A stretch of DNA of 64,000 nucleotides from positions 1 through 64,000 of the forward strand of contig NZ_JMHT01000002.1 in the NCBI RefSeq assembly GCF_001905655.1, written 5' to 3'. This stretch comes from Mycobacterium sp. ST-F2. Lineage in GTDB: Bacteria; Actinomycetota; Actinomycetes; Mycobacteriales; Mycobacteriaceae. The position numbers were made by a program, and so were the translations under genes. The notes under the pieces are model-generated. The model made no database searches. It had not been told where the DNA came from and was given only the letters and a program-made list of their open reading frames with translations. Positions 34,229 to 43,127 of this stretch are shown here, piece after piece (the first letter of the stretch is position 1; the number at the start of each line of letters is the position of its first letter).

Positions 34229-34794
34229 GCCTGCGGCCGACCGATCTGCTGGACCGCGCCGCGACGCTGGTCGCCGGAATCGCGGTGACCATGATCGGCG
34301 CCGCGGCGGTGCTGTGGCCCACCCATTGGGTGCGCGCCGCGCCGGAACGCATCAGTACCGGGCCGGTCGTGCGAGCCACCACCGCTACGTGGTGGGCCTG
34401 GGGGCTGGCCGGCGCGGGAACGCTACTGGTACTGATCGGTCTGGTTTGGCTGGTCTCGCATGTGCCGACGCGCAAGGCGCCGGTCCTGCGTATGCCTGGC
34501 ACCACCGATCCGGGGTTCATCACCGTGAACCTCGACGGTGTCGCCTCGGCGGCCGCAGCCGCCTTGGAGCGTGAGTCGGATGTGCAGTCCGCCAAGGGAA
34601 AAGCCGTCATCGATCGCCGGGCATCGAACGTCGAGCTGACTGTCACTGTCTCCCACCCGGCCGGCCTGCCGCGTGTCATCCCGGTGATCGACAGCACCTG
34701 CGCCGATATCGCTCGAGCCCTCGGGGATACCCGTGATCGCCCGGTGGCGGTACGCACCGTGGTGCAGATCGCCAAGATCAAGCGGCCTGGCTGA
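34225..34794 (+). CDS. AmaP-like alkaline shock response membrane anchor
   Basis: A 189-residue protein with two N-terminal membrane helices (about 14-32 and 56-76, GLAGAGTLLVLIGLVWLVS) and a cytosolic domain (ITVNLDGVASAAAAALERESDVQSAKGKAVIDRRASNVELTVTVS). This matches AmaP, the anchor that recruits Asp23 to the membrane. It is the last gene of the operon. The next gene is convergent, beginning 72 bp downstream at its 3' end. Confidence 0.8.
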   Translation: MSLRPTDLLDRAATLVAGIAVTMIGAAAVLWPTHWVRAAPERISTGPVVRATTATWWAWGLAGAGTLLVLIGLVWLVSHVPTRKAPVLRMPGTTDPGFITVNLDGVASAAAAALERESDVQSAKGKAVIDRRASNVELTVTVSHPAGLPRVIPVIDSTCADIARALGDTRDRPVAVRTVVQIAKIKRPG

Positions 34795-34866
34795 CATGAT
34801 CGGCTGTGCCCGCCGGCAGGGACCCGACCATCGCGAAGCCGAACTGGACGCCCACGACACAAGCGT

Positions 34867-36252
34867 CTACAGGCGGCGCCCCGCTTCCTCGAGGACATTG
34901 CGCAGGATGTCGTAGATCGCGTCGAACTCCTTCTGTCCGCTGATCAGCGGCGGAGCCAGCTGGATCACTGGGTCGCCACGATCGTCCGCGCGGCAGTACA
35001 GACCCGCCTCCCACAGCGCGGGGGTCAGGAAGCCGCGCAGCAGGCGTTCGGACTCCTCGGCGTTGAAGGTTTCCCTGGTGGCCTTGTCTTTCACGAGTTC
35101 GATGCCGTAGAAGAATCCCTCGCCGCGGACATCGCCGACGATCGGCAGGTCGTACAGCTGCTCGAGTGTTGCCCGGAATGCCGGGGCGTTCGCTTGCACG
35201 TGAGCGTTGATGCCCTCACGCTCGAAGATATCGAGGTTGGCCAGTGCCACCGCTGACGACACCGGGTGTCCGCCGAAGGTGTAGCCGTGGGCGAACATCG
35301 TCTTGCCGTCGTTGAAGGGTTCGAACAGGCGGTCGCTGGCGATCATCGCGCCGATGGGGGAGTAGCCGGATGTCAAACCCTTTGCGCTGGTGATGATGTC
35401 GGGGAGGTAGCCGAAATCGTCGCAGGCGAACATCGAGCCGATGCGGCCGTAGGCGCAGATCACCTCGTCGGACACCAGGAGCACGTCATACCGGTCGCAG
35501 ATCTCACGGACCCGCTGAAAGTACCCCGGTGGTGGCGGGAAGCACCCACCCGCGTTCTGCACCGGCTCCAGGAACACTGCGGCGACGGTATCGGGACCCT
35601 CGAATTCGATGGCCTCGGCGATACGGTCGGCGCAGTACCGGCCGAATGCCTCCTGGTCGTGCGCGTAGGCATCGGGCGCCCGGTAGAAGTTGGTGTTCGG
35701 TGCGCGAAAGCCGCCGGGGGTGAGCGGTTCGAACGGCGCCTTGAACGCCGGGATGCCGGTGATCGCCAGTGCACCCTGAGGGGTTCCGTGGTACGCGATG
35801 GAACGCGAAATCACCTTGTGCTTACCGGGTTTTCCGGTCAGCTTGAAGAACTGCTTGGCCAGCTTCCAGGCACTCTCGACTGCTTCGCCGCCACCGGTGG
35901 TGAAGAAGACTCGGTTCAGGTCACCCGGCGCATAGTTGGCGATGCGCTCGGCCAGTTCGATCGCGGGCGGCGTTGCGTAGGACCACAACGGGAAGAAGGA
36001 CAGTTGCTCGGCCTGGCGGGCAGCGGCCGCCGCGAGTTCCTCGCGGCCGTGCCCGACCTGCACGACGAACAGGCCCGAAAGTCCGTCGATATAGCTCTTG
36101 CCGCGGTCATCGAAGATGGTGACGCCCTCGCCGCGGGTGATGATGGGTGGGGTGATGTCGGCGCCATGACGGGCGAAGTGGCCCCACAGGTGCCGCTTGG
36201 CCTTGGCTGCCAGGTCGGTTGAAAGCGGTTGTGCTGCATTGATTGTTGTCAT
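34867..36252 (-). CDS. class III PLP-dependent aminotransferase (Rv3329-like)
   Basis: A 461-residue omega-aminotransferase. The N-terminus (LAAKAKRHLWGHFARHGADITPPIITRGEG) closely follows M. tuberculosis Rv3329. PLP-binding features are DEVICAYGRIG and the Schiff-base lysine in ITSAKGLTSGYSP, with YTFGGHPVS near the end. Neighbouring Lrp, aldehyde dehydrogenase and permease genes suggest a terminal-amine substrate such as a diamine or polyamine, transaminated to an aldehyde. It overlaps the Lrp stop by 4 bp and is thus co-transcribed with its regulator. Confidence 0.88.
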   Translation of the reverse strand: MTTINAAQPLSTDLAAKAKRHLWGHFARHGADITPPIITRGEGVTIFDDRGKSYIDGLSGLFVVQVGHGREELAAAAARQAEQLSFFPLWSYATPPAIELAERIANYAPGDLNRVFFTTGGGEAVESAWKLAKQFFKLTGKPGKHKVISRSIAYHGTPQGALAITGIPAFKAPFEPLTPGGFRAPNTNFYRAPDAYAHDQEAFGRYCADRIAEAIEFEGPDTVAAVFLEPVQNAGGCFPPPPGYFQRVREICDRYDVLLVSDEVICAYGRIGSMFACDDFGYLPDIITSAKGLTSGYSPIGAMIASDRLFEPFNDGKTMFAHGYTFGGHPVSSAVALANLDIFEREGINAHVQANAPAFRATLEQLYDLPIVGDVRGEGFFYGIELVKDKATRETFNAEESERLLRGFLTPALWEAGLYCRADDRGDPVIQLAPPLISGQKEFDAIYDILRNVLEEAGRRL

Positions 36253-36770
36253 CGCGTGCCCCAGTTGTATTGCTGTTTGACGAGTTTGAGGTAGACGAGC
36301 GTTTCGGTGGACAGCACCCCGGGTACGGCTCGAATCTTGCTGTTGAGCAGGTCGAGCAGGTGGCTGTCGTCTTCGCAGACGACTTCGATGATGATGTCGA
36401 AGGTTCCGGCGGTCAGCACGACGTAGTCGACGGACGCGATGGCGGCAAGTTTGTCTGCGACCTTGGTGGTATCGCCGGTGCAGCGAACACCGATCAAGGC
36501 CTGGCGTCCGAAGCCCATCTGCACGGGGTCGGTCACGGCGACGATCTGCATGACGCCGCAGTCGATCATGCGCTGGACCCGTTGGCGCACAGCCGCTTCC
36601 GACAGCTCGACCGCTTTCCCGATGGCCGCGTAGGACTGCCTGCCATCCTGCTGCAGCTTCTCGATTATCTCTTTCGAGAGTTCGTCGAGCTGGAATGCGC
36701 CGCCGCCCCTCGGTTGGCTGCTGCGTGCCGGCGTCGCAGTGGCGTCGGGCGGTGCATCGGAGAGGGCCAT
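36249..36770 (-). CDS. Lrp/AsnC-family transcription regulator
   Basis: A 173-residue regulator. The HTH is LDELSKEIIEKLQQDGRQSYAAIGKAVELSEAAVRQRVQRM; the RAM effector domain includes VDYVVLTAGTFDIIIEVVCED and STETLVYLKLVKQ. The first 25 residues are extra and Pro-rich. The ATG at 36770 is chosen; a frame extension upstream would cover the palindromic operator. It probably senses an amino acid and controls both its own aminotransferase operon and the divergent aldehyde dehydrogenase. Confidence 0.9.
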   Translation of the reverse strand: MALSDAPPDATATPARSSQPRGGGAFQLDELSKEIIEKLQQDGRQSYAAIGKAVELSEAAVRQRVQRMIDCGVMQIVAVTDPVQMGFGRQALIGVRCTGDTTKVADKLAAIASVDYVVLTAGTFDIIIEVVCEDDSHLLDLLNSKIRAVPGVLSTETLVYLKLVKQQYNWGTR

Positions 36771-36787
36771 AGCGTCAATTGTGCACG

Positions 36788-36823
36788 GATTCCGTCGTTG
36801 TGCACAACGCATGCGACGGAATC
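36788..36823. promoter_or_regulatory. nested palindromes between lrp and aldehyde dehydrogenase
   Basis: An outer inverted repeat (GATTCCGTCG at 36788-36797 and CGACGGAATC at 36814-36823) encloses a 12-bp perfect palindrome, GTTGTGCACAAC, at 36797-36808. A third TTGTGCAC lies at 36779-36786. The cluster sits 18-53 bp before the lrp start and about 60 bp before the aldehyde dehydrogenase start, ideal for a divergent operator bound by a multimeric Lrp. Confidence 0.6.
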
Positions 36824-36884
36824 AGTCGTGGAGCATGCTATTTCGAGTGGAAACCGCAACTGGGTTGGGGTAGCGTGCAGGATC

Positions 36885-38384
36885 GTGAGTGCAGGTGCAG
36901 GTGCAGGCCAGGTCGTCGCAGGCAGCTTCATCAACGGAAAGAGCGTGACCACGGCCGGAAGTCCGTTCGAGATCATCAATCCGGCGACGGGTGCTGTCGT
37001 GGCGTCCTATGCGCTGGCGACGCCAGCTGACGTGGATAGTGCCGTGGCCGCGGCCCGTGCCGCGCAGCCGAGCTGGGCGCGGGCAACTCCGGCCGAGCGG
37101 GCCACAGTTCTGGCGCGGTTGGCCCGACTGGCCGCCGAGAACGCTGACGAGCTCGTGGATCAGGAGGTGAGTCAGACCGGTAAACCGGTGCGGCTCGCGG
37201 CAAACTTCGATGTTCCCGGCAGCGTTGACAACATCGACTTTTTTGCAGGGGCCGCCCGACACCTCGAGGGCAAGGCCACGGCCGAGTACTCGGCCGATCA
37301 CACGTCGAGCATCCGACGTGAGGCGGTCGGCGTGGTCGCCACGATCACGCCGTGGAACTACCCGCTGCAGATGGCGGTCTGGAAAGCGTTGCCCGCGTTG
37401 GCAGCTGGTTGCGCCGTGGTGATCAAGCCGGCCGAGATTACCCCACTGACCACCCTCACGCTGGCCCGGTTGGCCGGCGAAGCGGGCCTGCCCGAAGGTG
37501 TGTTCAATGTCGTGACTGGGCTGGGCGCGGACGTCGGCGCGGCCCTTGCCGAGCATCGTGATGTTGACATGGTGACGTTCACCGGCTCGACGGCAGTCGG
37601 GCGACGAGTGATGGCAGCTGCGGCGGTCCACGGCCACCGCACTCAGCTCGAACTGGGCGGCAAGGCGCCGTTCGTGGTCTTCGATGACGCAAACTTGGAT
37701 GCCGCGATCCATGGCGCGGTGGCGGCATCGCTGATCAACACCGGCCAGGATTGCACCGCGGCGACCCGGGCCATCGTGGCACAACCGTTGTACGACGACT
37801 TTATGGCCGGAGTTGCCGAACTGTTCGGCAAGGTCGTCACCGGAGACCCGCATGACCCGAATACCGATCTGGGACCGGTGATCTCGGCGCCACACCGGAG
37901 CAAGGTCGCCGGCATGGTGGAGCGCGCGCAGCAGCACGGCGGGCGGATCGTCACCGGGGGAGCGCTGCCGGAGGGGCCGGGCACGTTCTACCCGCCGACA
38001 CTGATTGCCGATGTCGCGGAAGACTCCGAGATTTACCGCGATGAGATCTTCGGCCCCGTACTGACCGTACGGCCTTTCACCGACGACGATGACGCACTGC
38101 GGCAGGCCAACGACACCGAGTACGGGCTGGCGGCCTCGGCGTGGACTCGCGATGTGTACAGGGCTCAGCGGGCATCGCGCGAAATCCAGGCCGGCTGCGT
38201 GTGGATCAATGATCACATCCCGATCATTTCCGAAATGCCACATGGCGGTTTCGGTGCTTCCGGGTTCGGTAAAGACATGAGCGCGTATTCGTTCGAGGAA
38301 TACCTGACCATCAAACACGTGATGAGCGACATCACCTCGGTCGCCGAAAAAGACTGGCATCGAATTATCTTCGCCAAGAGGTAG
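36885..38384 (+). CDS. aldehyde dehydrogenase, likely gamma-aminobutyraldehyde type
   Basis: A 499-residue NAD-dependent aldehyde dehydrogenase. Motifs: TPWNYPLQ, ELGGKAPFVVFDDANLD with the general-base Glu, and GQDCTAATRAIV with the catalytic Cys. GHRTQLELGG and FGKDMSAYSFEEYLTIKHV at the C-terminus resemble PuuC/gamma-aminobutyraldehyde dehydrogenases, which make GABA from the transamination product of putrescine. It starts at GTG 36885, where SAGAGAG is encoded by a short GTGCAG tandem repeat. It is divergent from lrp and upstream of the permease. Confidence 0.85.
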   Translation: MSAGAGAGQVVAGSFINGKSVTTAGSPFEIINPATGAVVASYALATPADVDSAVAAARAAQPSWARATPAERATVLARLARLAAENADELVDQEVSQTGKPVRLAANFDVPGSVDNIDFFAGAARHLEGKATAEYSADHTSSIRREAVGVVATITPWNYPLQMAVWKALPALAAGCAVVIKPAEITPLTTLTLARLAGEAGLPEGVFNVVTGLGADVGAALAEHRDVDMVTFTGSTAVGRRVMAAAAVHGHRTQLELGGKAPFVVFDDANLDAAIHGAVAASLINTGQDCTAATRAIVAQPLYDDFMAGVAELFGKVVTGDPHDPNTDLGPVISAPHRSKVAGMVERAQQHGGRIVTGGALPEGPGTFYPPTLIADVAEDSEIYRDEIFGPVLTVRPFTDDDDALRQANDTEYGLAASAWTRDVYRAQRASREIQAGCVWINDHIPIISEMPHGGFGASGFGKDMSAYSFEEYLTIKHVMSDITSVAEKDWHRIIFAKR

Positions 38385-38405
38385 CAGTACGCGCGATCAC
38401 CGACG

Positions 38406-38576
38406 TCAATCCTGGGCGCCAATATCCCTGTTGAGTACTTCACGTTGGTAATGTGCGAGGAATTCGGGGTCCGGGGATATAGGGCCTACAACGTATCGTC
38501 CGGACCGCTCGTCATGAAGTGTGACGAGGATGCCAACATCTGCGCGTCCTGACCGGGTGGGTTTGTGGTGCAACAT
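38406..38576 (-). CDS. possible 56-residue protein or gene remnant
   Basis: A short minus-strand frame with a protein-like sequence: MLHHKPTRSGRADVGILVTL, then RYVVGPISPDPEFLAHYQREV. The open frame continues upstream to about 38671 without a clear start, reading ELRRNAPGSAISDLTVNEWP, so a longer gene may have been lost. No family was recognised. Composition is more coding-like than the rest of this gap. Confidence 0.3.
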   Translation of the reverse strand: MLHHKPTRSGRADVGILVTLHDERSGRYVVGPISPDPEFLAHYQREVLNRDIGAQD

Positions 38577-38978
38577 GATCCAGCCGCGCGGCCATTCATT
38601 GACAGTCAGATCGCTGATTGCAGAACCAGGCGCATTCCTGCGAAGTTCAATTCCACTTGGCCCGCCGCAGGTCTAATAATTCTGACCATGTGAGCTGCGT
38701 CATCGGTAGTGCTTTCGCATCCCGCAACGCGGTGGGCGAAAGTAATCGAGAACACATTCAATGCCGAGCGGCAGAGCGTTTTTGTTGGTGTTTTTAACAT
38801 TCGTTGTCACTATTGGTAACAACCCGACCCTAATGTTGGCTGAGGGTGGTGATGGACCGAAAGCGGTTGTGCTGCTTGGTCACTTCGCCCAATACACACA
38901 TCAGCCGTCGGCATCGTAGCCGGCATGCGGTCGTGCCGTGTTCGTGGACCGACCAATCACCATTGAGGAGGCCGATCA
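38577..38978. promoter_or_regulatory. lower-GC permease upstream region with inverted repeat at 38803-38823
   Basis: No supported gene is present downstream of the small minus-strand frame. GTTGTCAC (38803-38810) and GTAACAAC (38816-38823) form an inverted repeat with one mismatch and a 5-base spacer, about 155 bp before the permease ATG. It may be an operator. A run of T (38790s) precedes it. Confidence 0.4.
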
Positions 38979-40448
38979 ATGCCGTCTATATCCAATGTCG
39001 AGCGGCTCGAGGAACTCAGAGATGCTCAGCAGAATTCGGGTACCGGACTCGCGGCCGCCAGCATGAGCGGTGTCGAGCTTGTCGCGCAGTCGACCGCCGG
39101 CATCGCGCCAAGTGCTGTAATGGTCTCCGGCGCAACGCTTGTGGCCGCCAGCGCCAGCGCAGGAACCTTGTATTCCTACGCCGTCTCTTTGTGCGTACTG
39201 CTCCTGGTGGGCTGGTGCGTATCCCGGGCGGCGCGGTTGCGGCCGGGAGAAGACCTGCTCTCACACATCACCGCCGCGTTCGGTAGGGCGGTCGGGTTCG
39301 TCGGGTCGACCGGTCTCGCCTTCGGGTACCTGCTCATCTCCGTCGGCTGCGTCGCACAATTCTCGCAGTACGCCAAACCCCTTCTCGGAGTGGCGCCACC
39401 GGCGAGCGCCGGAGCGCCCGCTACTTCGATCTCGGTCACGGTGATCCTGGAAATCGTGTGCGTGGTCTGCGCGGCATGGATGATGATCCGCGGCGTCCGG
39501 ATCTCCGCGTGGACCGGTGTGGTACTCGAGGTGCTCTCTATCGGAGCAATTCTGTTGGTGCTCACCTTGGTTTTGGTTCGGCACGGGGTCAGTCTCGCGC
39601 CGCTGATGCCCACCGGAATCACGGTGCAACAGGTGGTCAGCGGCATGGTGCTGGCGACCCTGGGTTTCGTCGGGTTCGAGTCAGCCGCTTGTTTGTCGGT
39701 CGAGGCCAAGGACCCGCAACGGACAATCCCACGGGCCGTCACCGGCAGTGCACTACTGGCCGGCGCGCTGTATCTGTATGGGTCTTATGCACAGATCGTC
39801 GGATTCGGTGGTGCCGACAATCTGGCCGCCGACGCAACGCCTTTGAACACATTGGCCGACGGCCTTGGCATGCACTGGCTTGGGCTGGCCATCGATCTGG
39901 GTGCGGTGGCCTCCAACTTCGCCTGTGTGGCCGGCTCACTGACAGCGGCCAGTCGCGTACTGCGATCGATGGGTGAGTCGCAGTTGGTGCACAGCAAGCT
40001 CGCCGCGACGCATCCCACCCGCAAGACGCCGCATGTGGCGATCATCTTGCTCAGTGCGGCTGCCCTGATCGCGGCACTCGGCTTGGGGCTCAGCGGAATC
40101 AACGAGCTCGATGTGTATTCCTACACCGGAACCATGGGAACCTTCGGCTACATGATCGCCTACATGCTGATGGGATTGGGTATCCCGATTCTGGTGCGGC
40201 GCCTGGCGCCACAGACCAGCGTTGGCGTCGCGGCCATCATTGGGTTGACTGTCACGTGCTGCCTCGCGTATGTCTTCTACCGCAACGTGTATCCGATCCC
40301 GGCCTGGCCGGCAGACGTGATCCCGTGGATCTTCCTGGCAGTGCTGCTCGCCGCGGCCGCGTGGTATGTGGCAGGGCCTGCCCGCATCGCCCGCAGGCAG
40401 ACCCGCGAATCGTTGGTGGCGGCGCCGGCGCCTGAGCCGGCGAGGTGA
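38979..40448 (+). CDS. APC-superfamily amino acid/amine permease
   Basis: A 489-residue transporter with about 12 membrane helices. The first holds the APC hallmark GVELVAQSTAGIAPSAVM, and TM6 holds TLGFVGFESAACLSVEAKDPQRTIPRAV with the FE(S/T)AA pattern and its flanking charged motif. The N-terminus is hydrophilic. A strong GAGGAGG site lies 7-13 bp before the ATG. Placement after the aldehyde dehydrogenase, with aminotransferase and Lrp further on, suggests uptake of the amine or amino acid that they degrade. Confidence 0.88.
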   Translation: MPSISNVERLEELRDAQQNSGTGLAAASMSGVELVAQSTAGIAPSAVMVSGATLVAASASAGTLYSYAVSLCVLLLVGWCVSRAARLRPGEDLLSHITAAFGRAVGFVGSTGLAFGYLLISVGCVAQFSQYAKPLLGVAPPASAGAPATSISVTVILEIVCVVCAAWMMIRGVRISAWTGVVLEVLSIGAILLVLTLVLVRHGVSLAPLMPTGITVQQVVSGMVLATLGFVGFESAACLSVEAKDPQRTIPRAVTGSALLAGALYLYGSYAQIVGFGGADNLAADATPLNTLADGLGMHWLGLAIDLGAVASNFACVAGSLTAASRVLRSMGESQLVHSKLAATHPTRKTPHVAIILLSAAALIAALGLGLSGINELDVYSYTGTMGTFGYMIAYMLMGLGIPILVRRLAPQTSVGVAAIIGLTVTCCLAYVFYRNVYPIPAWPADVIPWIFLAVLLAAAAWYVAGPARIARRQTRESLVAAPAPEPAR

Positions 40449-40503
40449 CGCGACAAGCGTAATTGGCTCATCCGAAAACTGGAGCAACCCACGAATACGG
40501 TTT

Positions 40504-40554
40504 GCCACGGAGTTTGCAAAGTGACCGAGGGTGTCACTTCTCAAACTCCGTGGC
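40504..40554 (+). terminator. long two-part hairpin after the permease gene
   Basis: GCCACGGAGTTTG (40504-40516) pairs with CAAACTCCGTGGC (40542-40554), 13 bp without mismatch. Inside it AAGTGAC pairs with GTCACTT. No T-tract follows, so this may be a terminator or a structured transcript end. The rest of the 387-bp gap up to 40835 shows no gene. Confidence 0.5.
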
Positions 40555-40835
40555 ACTTCGTCATCTGAGATGGCAGGACTTTGCAAACCGCCGGCTCGAT
40601 GAGTGGCGGCACCGGATGTCTGGCGGCGAATTGTGTCGTCCGAACGTATGAATTGACCGCTCGTTCGCCCGGCGGCTGCACGGCCACTGATCCAAGTGTC
40701 TCCCCGCGTGTTAGAACCATCGCACGAGTGGGGTGAGTGGCCCAGAAGCGAGAGCGCCGATGATTTTGCCGGATCAACGTGATGCCCGGGTACGCCTCGT
40801 TGTTCTCGATCTCGATACGATCCGGTGGTTCCGAC

Positions 40836-43064
40836 ATGTCTGAAGCCGCCGACGCGGCACGGCGCAACTTGGTGCAGCAGACACTTCCACTCAGCTTGAT
40901 CCTGCGCCACGGCGGCAGCCTGGTGGTGTATTTGGTCATGCTCGGCACCTCGTCGGCGGCTGGACCGGGCGGCGTCGCATTCGGTGTCGTCGCCGGCGGC
41001 TGGTCGGTATTCCGACTGCTCAACCGATCCACCACACCGCGGTACACCGCCGTCGACTACATCGTCATCGTCGCCGCATGCGCGGCCATCCCGGAGTTGG
41101 TGTCCGAGGCCCACCTTGCCGCGCTGGGGCCGTTGGCCATCGCCGGAACGGCGATAGGCAGCTTCACCGGTTTGAGTCCACGGGTCAACGTCGCCCTCAC
41201 TGCCGGGGTTGCGGCCGCATATGCGATCGGTGCCGCTTCCGTTGTTGGCTGGAGTCACGTCGCCGACAACTTCGGTGTTTACTACTTTGCCGGGCTTTGG
41301 GCAATGTCGATGGTGATTCGCGCCCTGATATTGCGCCTCACGGACTCGGTCGACGCCGCGCGTACCGACCGGCTCGCCGCAGAGCTGCAACACGAGGTCG
41401 ACGCCGCGGTGCGCGAGTACGACCGTGAACAGCTACGGCTGCTGCATGACACCGTTGCGTCCACGCTGCTGATGGTGAGTGCCGGCACGTCCCTGTCGCC
41501 GGGACGGGTCGCCGTGCAGGCACGGCGTGATCTGTTGGTGTTCACCGATGAGACCACTACGCCGGCAGCCCGCGCCGATCTGGTTGCGGCCCTGCGAAAT
41601 AACACAGATCACCTCGCGACACCGTGCCGGATCGACGGCGCGGAGGAGATGTGGATCGATGGTGCCATCGCGAATTTGGTGTCCGCTGCCGCCCGCGAGG
41701 CACTGACCAATGTGGATCGCCATGCCCGTGCTTCCCAGGTGACAATCACGGTGCAGCCGGAATTGGTGCGCGTTGCCGACGACGGCTGCGGGTTCGACAC
41801 CACTCGACCGTCGCGCGGTCATGGCATCGCTGACTCGATCGTCGCTCGCATGCAGCGACTCGGTGGTGAAGGTGTGGTGTTGAGCCGGCCTGGCCACGGC
41901 ACAACCGTTGAATTGCGCTGGCCCGCTGAAGTGCCCGTCGCCGCGGAGCTGCCAGATGATCCGGAACGGCTGATCGAACGGGGCCGGTCTCGGTACTACC
42001 TGGCGATGACGACCTACGCCGTCGCGAATGTGGTCGCCGTCATCCCGTTCGCCCTGCACGCGACCACGCATCCACGGTTGCATTCAGCGCTGCTGGCCGC
42101 AGCTGCAATGATCACCGTCTCATCGGCCGCTCGCAGCTCCGGGTTACCCGGCCTGCCCCGCCGTGCCGCAATCGCGGCACTCCTGGCGATCTCATCGGTG
42201 CAGACGGTGTTTCAGCCGACCGAACTTTTGGAATCGCACGCGCAGTGGACCTACGGCGCCATCGGCTGGTCTGCCCTACCACTGGTGCTCAACGAGCGTC
42301 TCCGCTACAGCATTGCTGTCCTCGCCTGGTGCTGGGCCGTCCCCGCCGTCGCCGTTCTCGTTCGTGATCCGTCGACTCCGAACGTCGTTGCTGTCGGATT
42401 CGGCGCTGCGGGCATTCTGCTGGTCCAGTTGCGAGCGCTGTTGTTCGACAATCTCATTCGCGCGTCGGCAGCTGCAGCCGACGCGGAAATCTCCGGCCAT
42501 AAGCGCCTCCTTGCCTCGGCTCGCATTGCCGAAGCGGTGCAGGCGGAGTACACGAACCGCTACGCCGACCTGGCCAAGACGATCAGCCCACTGCTTCGGG
42601 CGCTTGCCGAGGGCAAACCAGCAGACGCGGCCATGCGGCGTCAAGCGCAACTCGAATATCAGCGACTGCGTGCACTTTTCGACCAATCGTCGTCATTCGA
42701 GAACACGTTGTTGCGTGAACTTCGTCCCGTCGTCGAGGCCGCCCAGGACCGCAACATCGACGCATCCATCACCGCCTACGGCGCCTTGCCCGCGGTCGAC
42801 GACACCGCGGCGCGGCGTCTCGCGCAACTGACGGCCCATGCCCTCACTGCGACCATGGGCACTGCCCGCATCACACTGACAGTCGATTCAGATGCGCTGG
42901 AGCTCAGCATCATGTGCCACGACGTGCGGCACTCCGAGGTGCCAACAGAAGTTGGCACCGTACATGACGGTGAATTCGAAATCACCACCCTCGATGATTC
43001 CGTGTGGATCACCCTGCGGCACCCGCTCGTGGAAAGGTCTGACCGGCATGCACTCGCGGACTAA
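40836..43064 (+). CDS. NarL-type sensor histidine kinase with a degenerate second kinase half
   Basis: A 742-residue protein. Residues about 20-185 carry five or six membrane helices, followed by a coiled DHp-like segment with RLLHDTVAST holding the phospho-accepting His. An HATPase with AAREALTNVDRHARAS (N-box) and VADDGCGFD (G-box) follows up to about 385. A second set of helices (about 405-560) and a second DHp/ATPase-like part then follow, in which the N-box and glycine loops are not recognisable. No response regulator is adjacent. The ATG at 40836 is preferred to an upstream ATG at 40779. Confidence 0.82.
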   Translation: MSEAADAARRNLVQQTLPLSLILRHGGSLVVYLVMLGTSSAAGPGGVAFGVVAGGWSVFRLLNRSTTPRYTAVDYIVIVAACAAIPELVSEAHLAALGPLAIAGTAIGSFTGLSPRVNVALTAGVAAAYAIGAASVVGWSHVADNFGVYYFAGLWAMSMVIRALILRLTDSVDAARTDRLAAELQHEVDAAVREYDREQLRLLHDTVASTLLMVSAGTSLSPGRVAVQARRDLLVFTDETTTPAARADLVAALRNNTDHLATPCRIDGAEEMWIDGAIANLVSAAAREALTNVDRHARASQVTITVQPELVRVADDGCGFDTTRPSRGHGIADSIVARMQRLGGEGVVLSRPGHGTTVELRWPAEVPVAAELPDDPERLIERGRSRYYLAMTTYAVANVVAVIPFALHATTHPRLHSALLAAAAMITVSSAARSSGLPGLPRRAAIAALLAISSVQTVFQPTELLESHAQWTYGAIGWSALPLVLNERLRYSIAVLAWCWAVPAVAVLVRDPSTPNVVAVGFGAAGILLVQLRALLFDNLIRASAAAADAEISGHKRLLASARIAEAVQAEYTNRYADLAKTISPLLRALAEGKPADAAMRRQAQLEYQRLRALFDQSSSFENTLLRELRPVVEAAQDRNIDASITAYGALPAVDDTAARRLAQLTAHALTATMGTARITLTVDSDALELSIMCHDVRHSEVPTEVGTVHDGEFEITTLDDSVWITLRHPLVERSDRHALAD

Positions 43065-43127
43065 CTCATCGAAGCCACGGCCGGTCGCCGTCGGCCGATG
43101 ACCAGGTCGGCTATGCCGCAACGGGTT

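Noticed and set aside
36243..36884. Plus-strand open frame through the lrp gene joined to the aldehyde dehydrogenase
   Set aside because: It is antisense to a clear Lrp gene; the dehydrogenase family begins after GTG 36885.
36889..36915. GTGCAG tandem repeat at the start of the aldehyde dehydrogenase gene
   Set aside because: It encodes a short Gly/Ala linker within the N-terminus and is too brief to treat as a separate repeat element.
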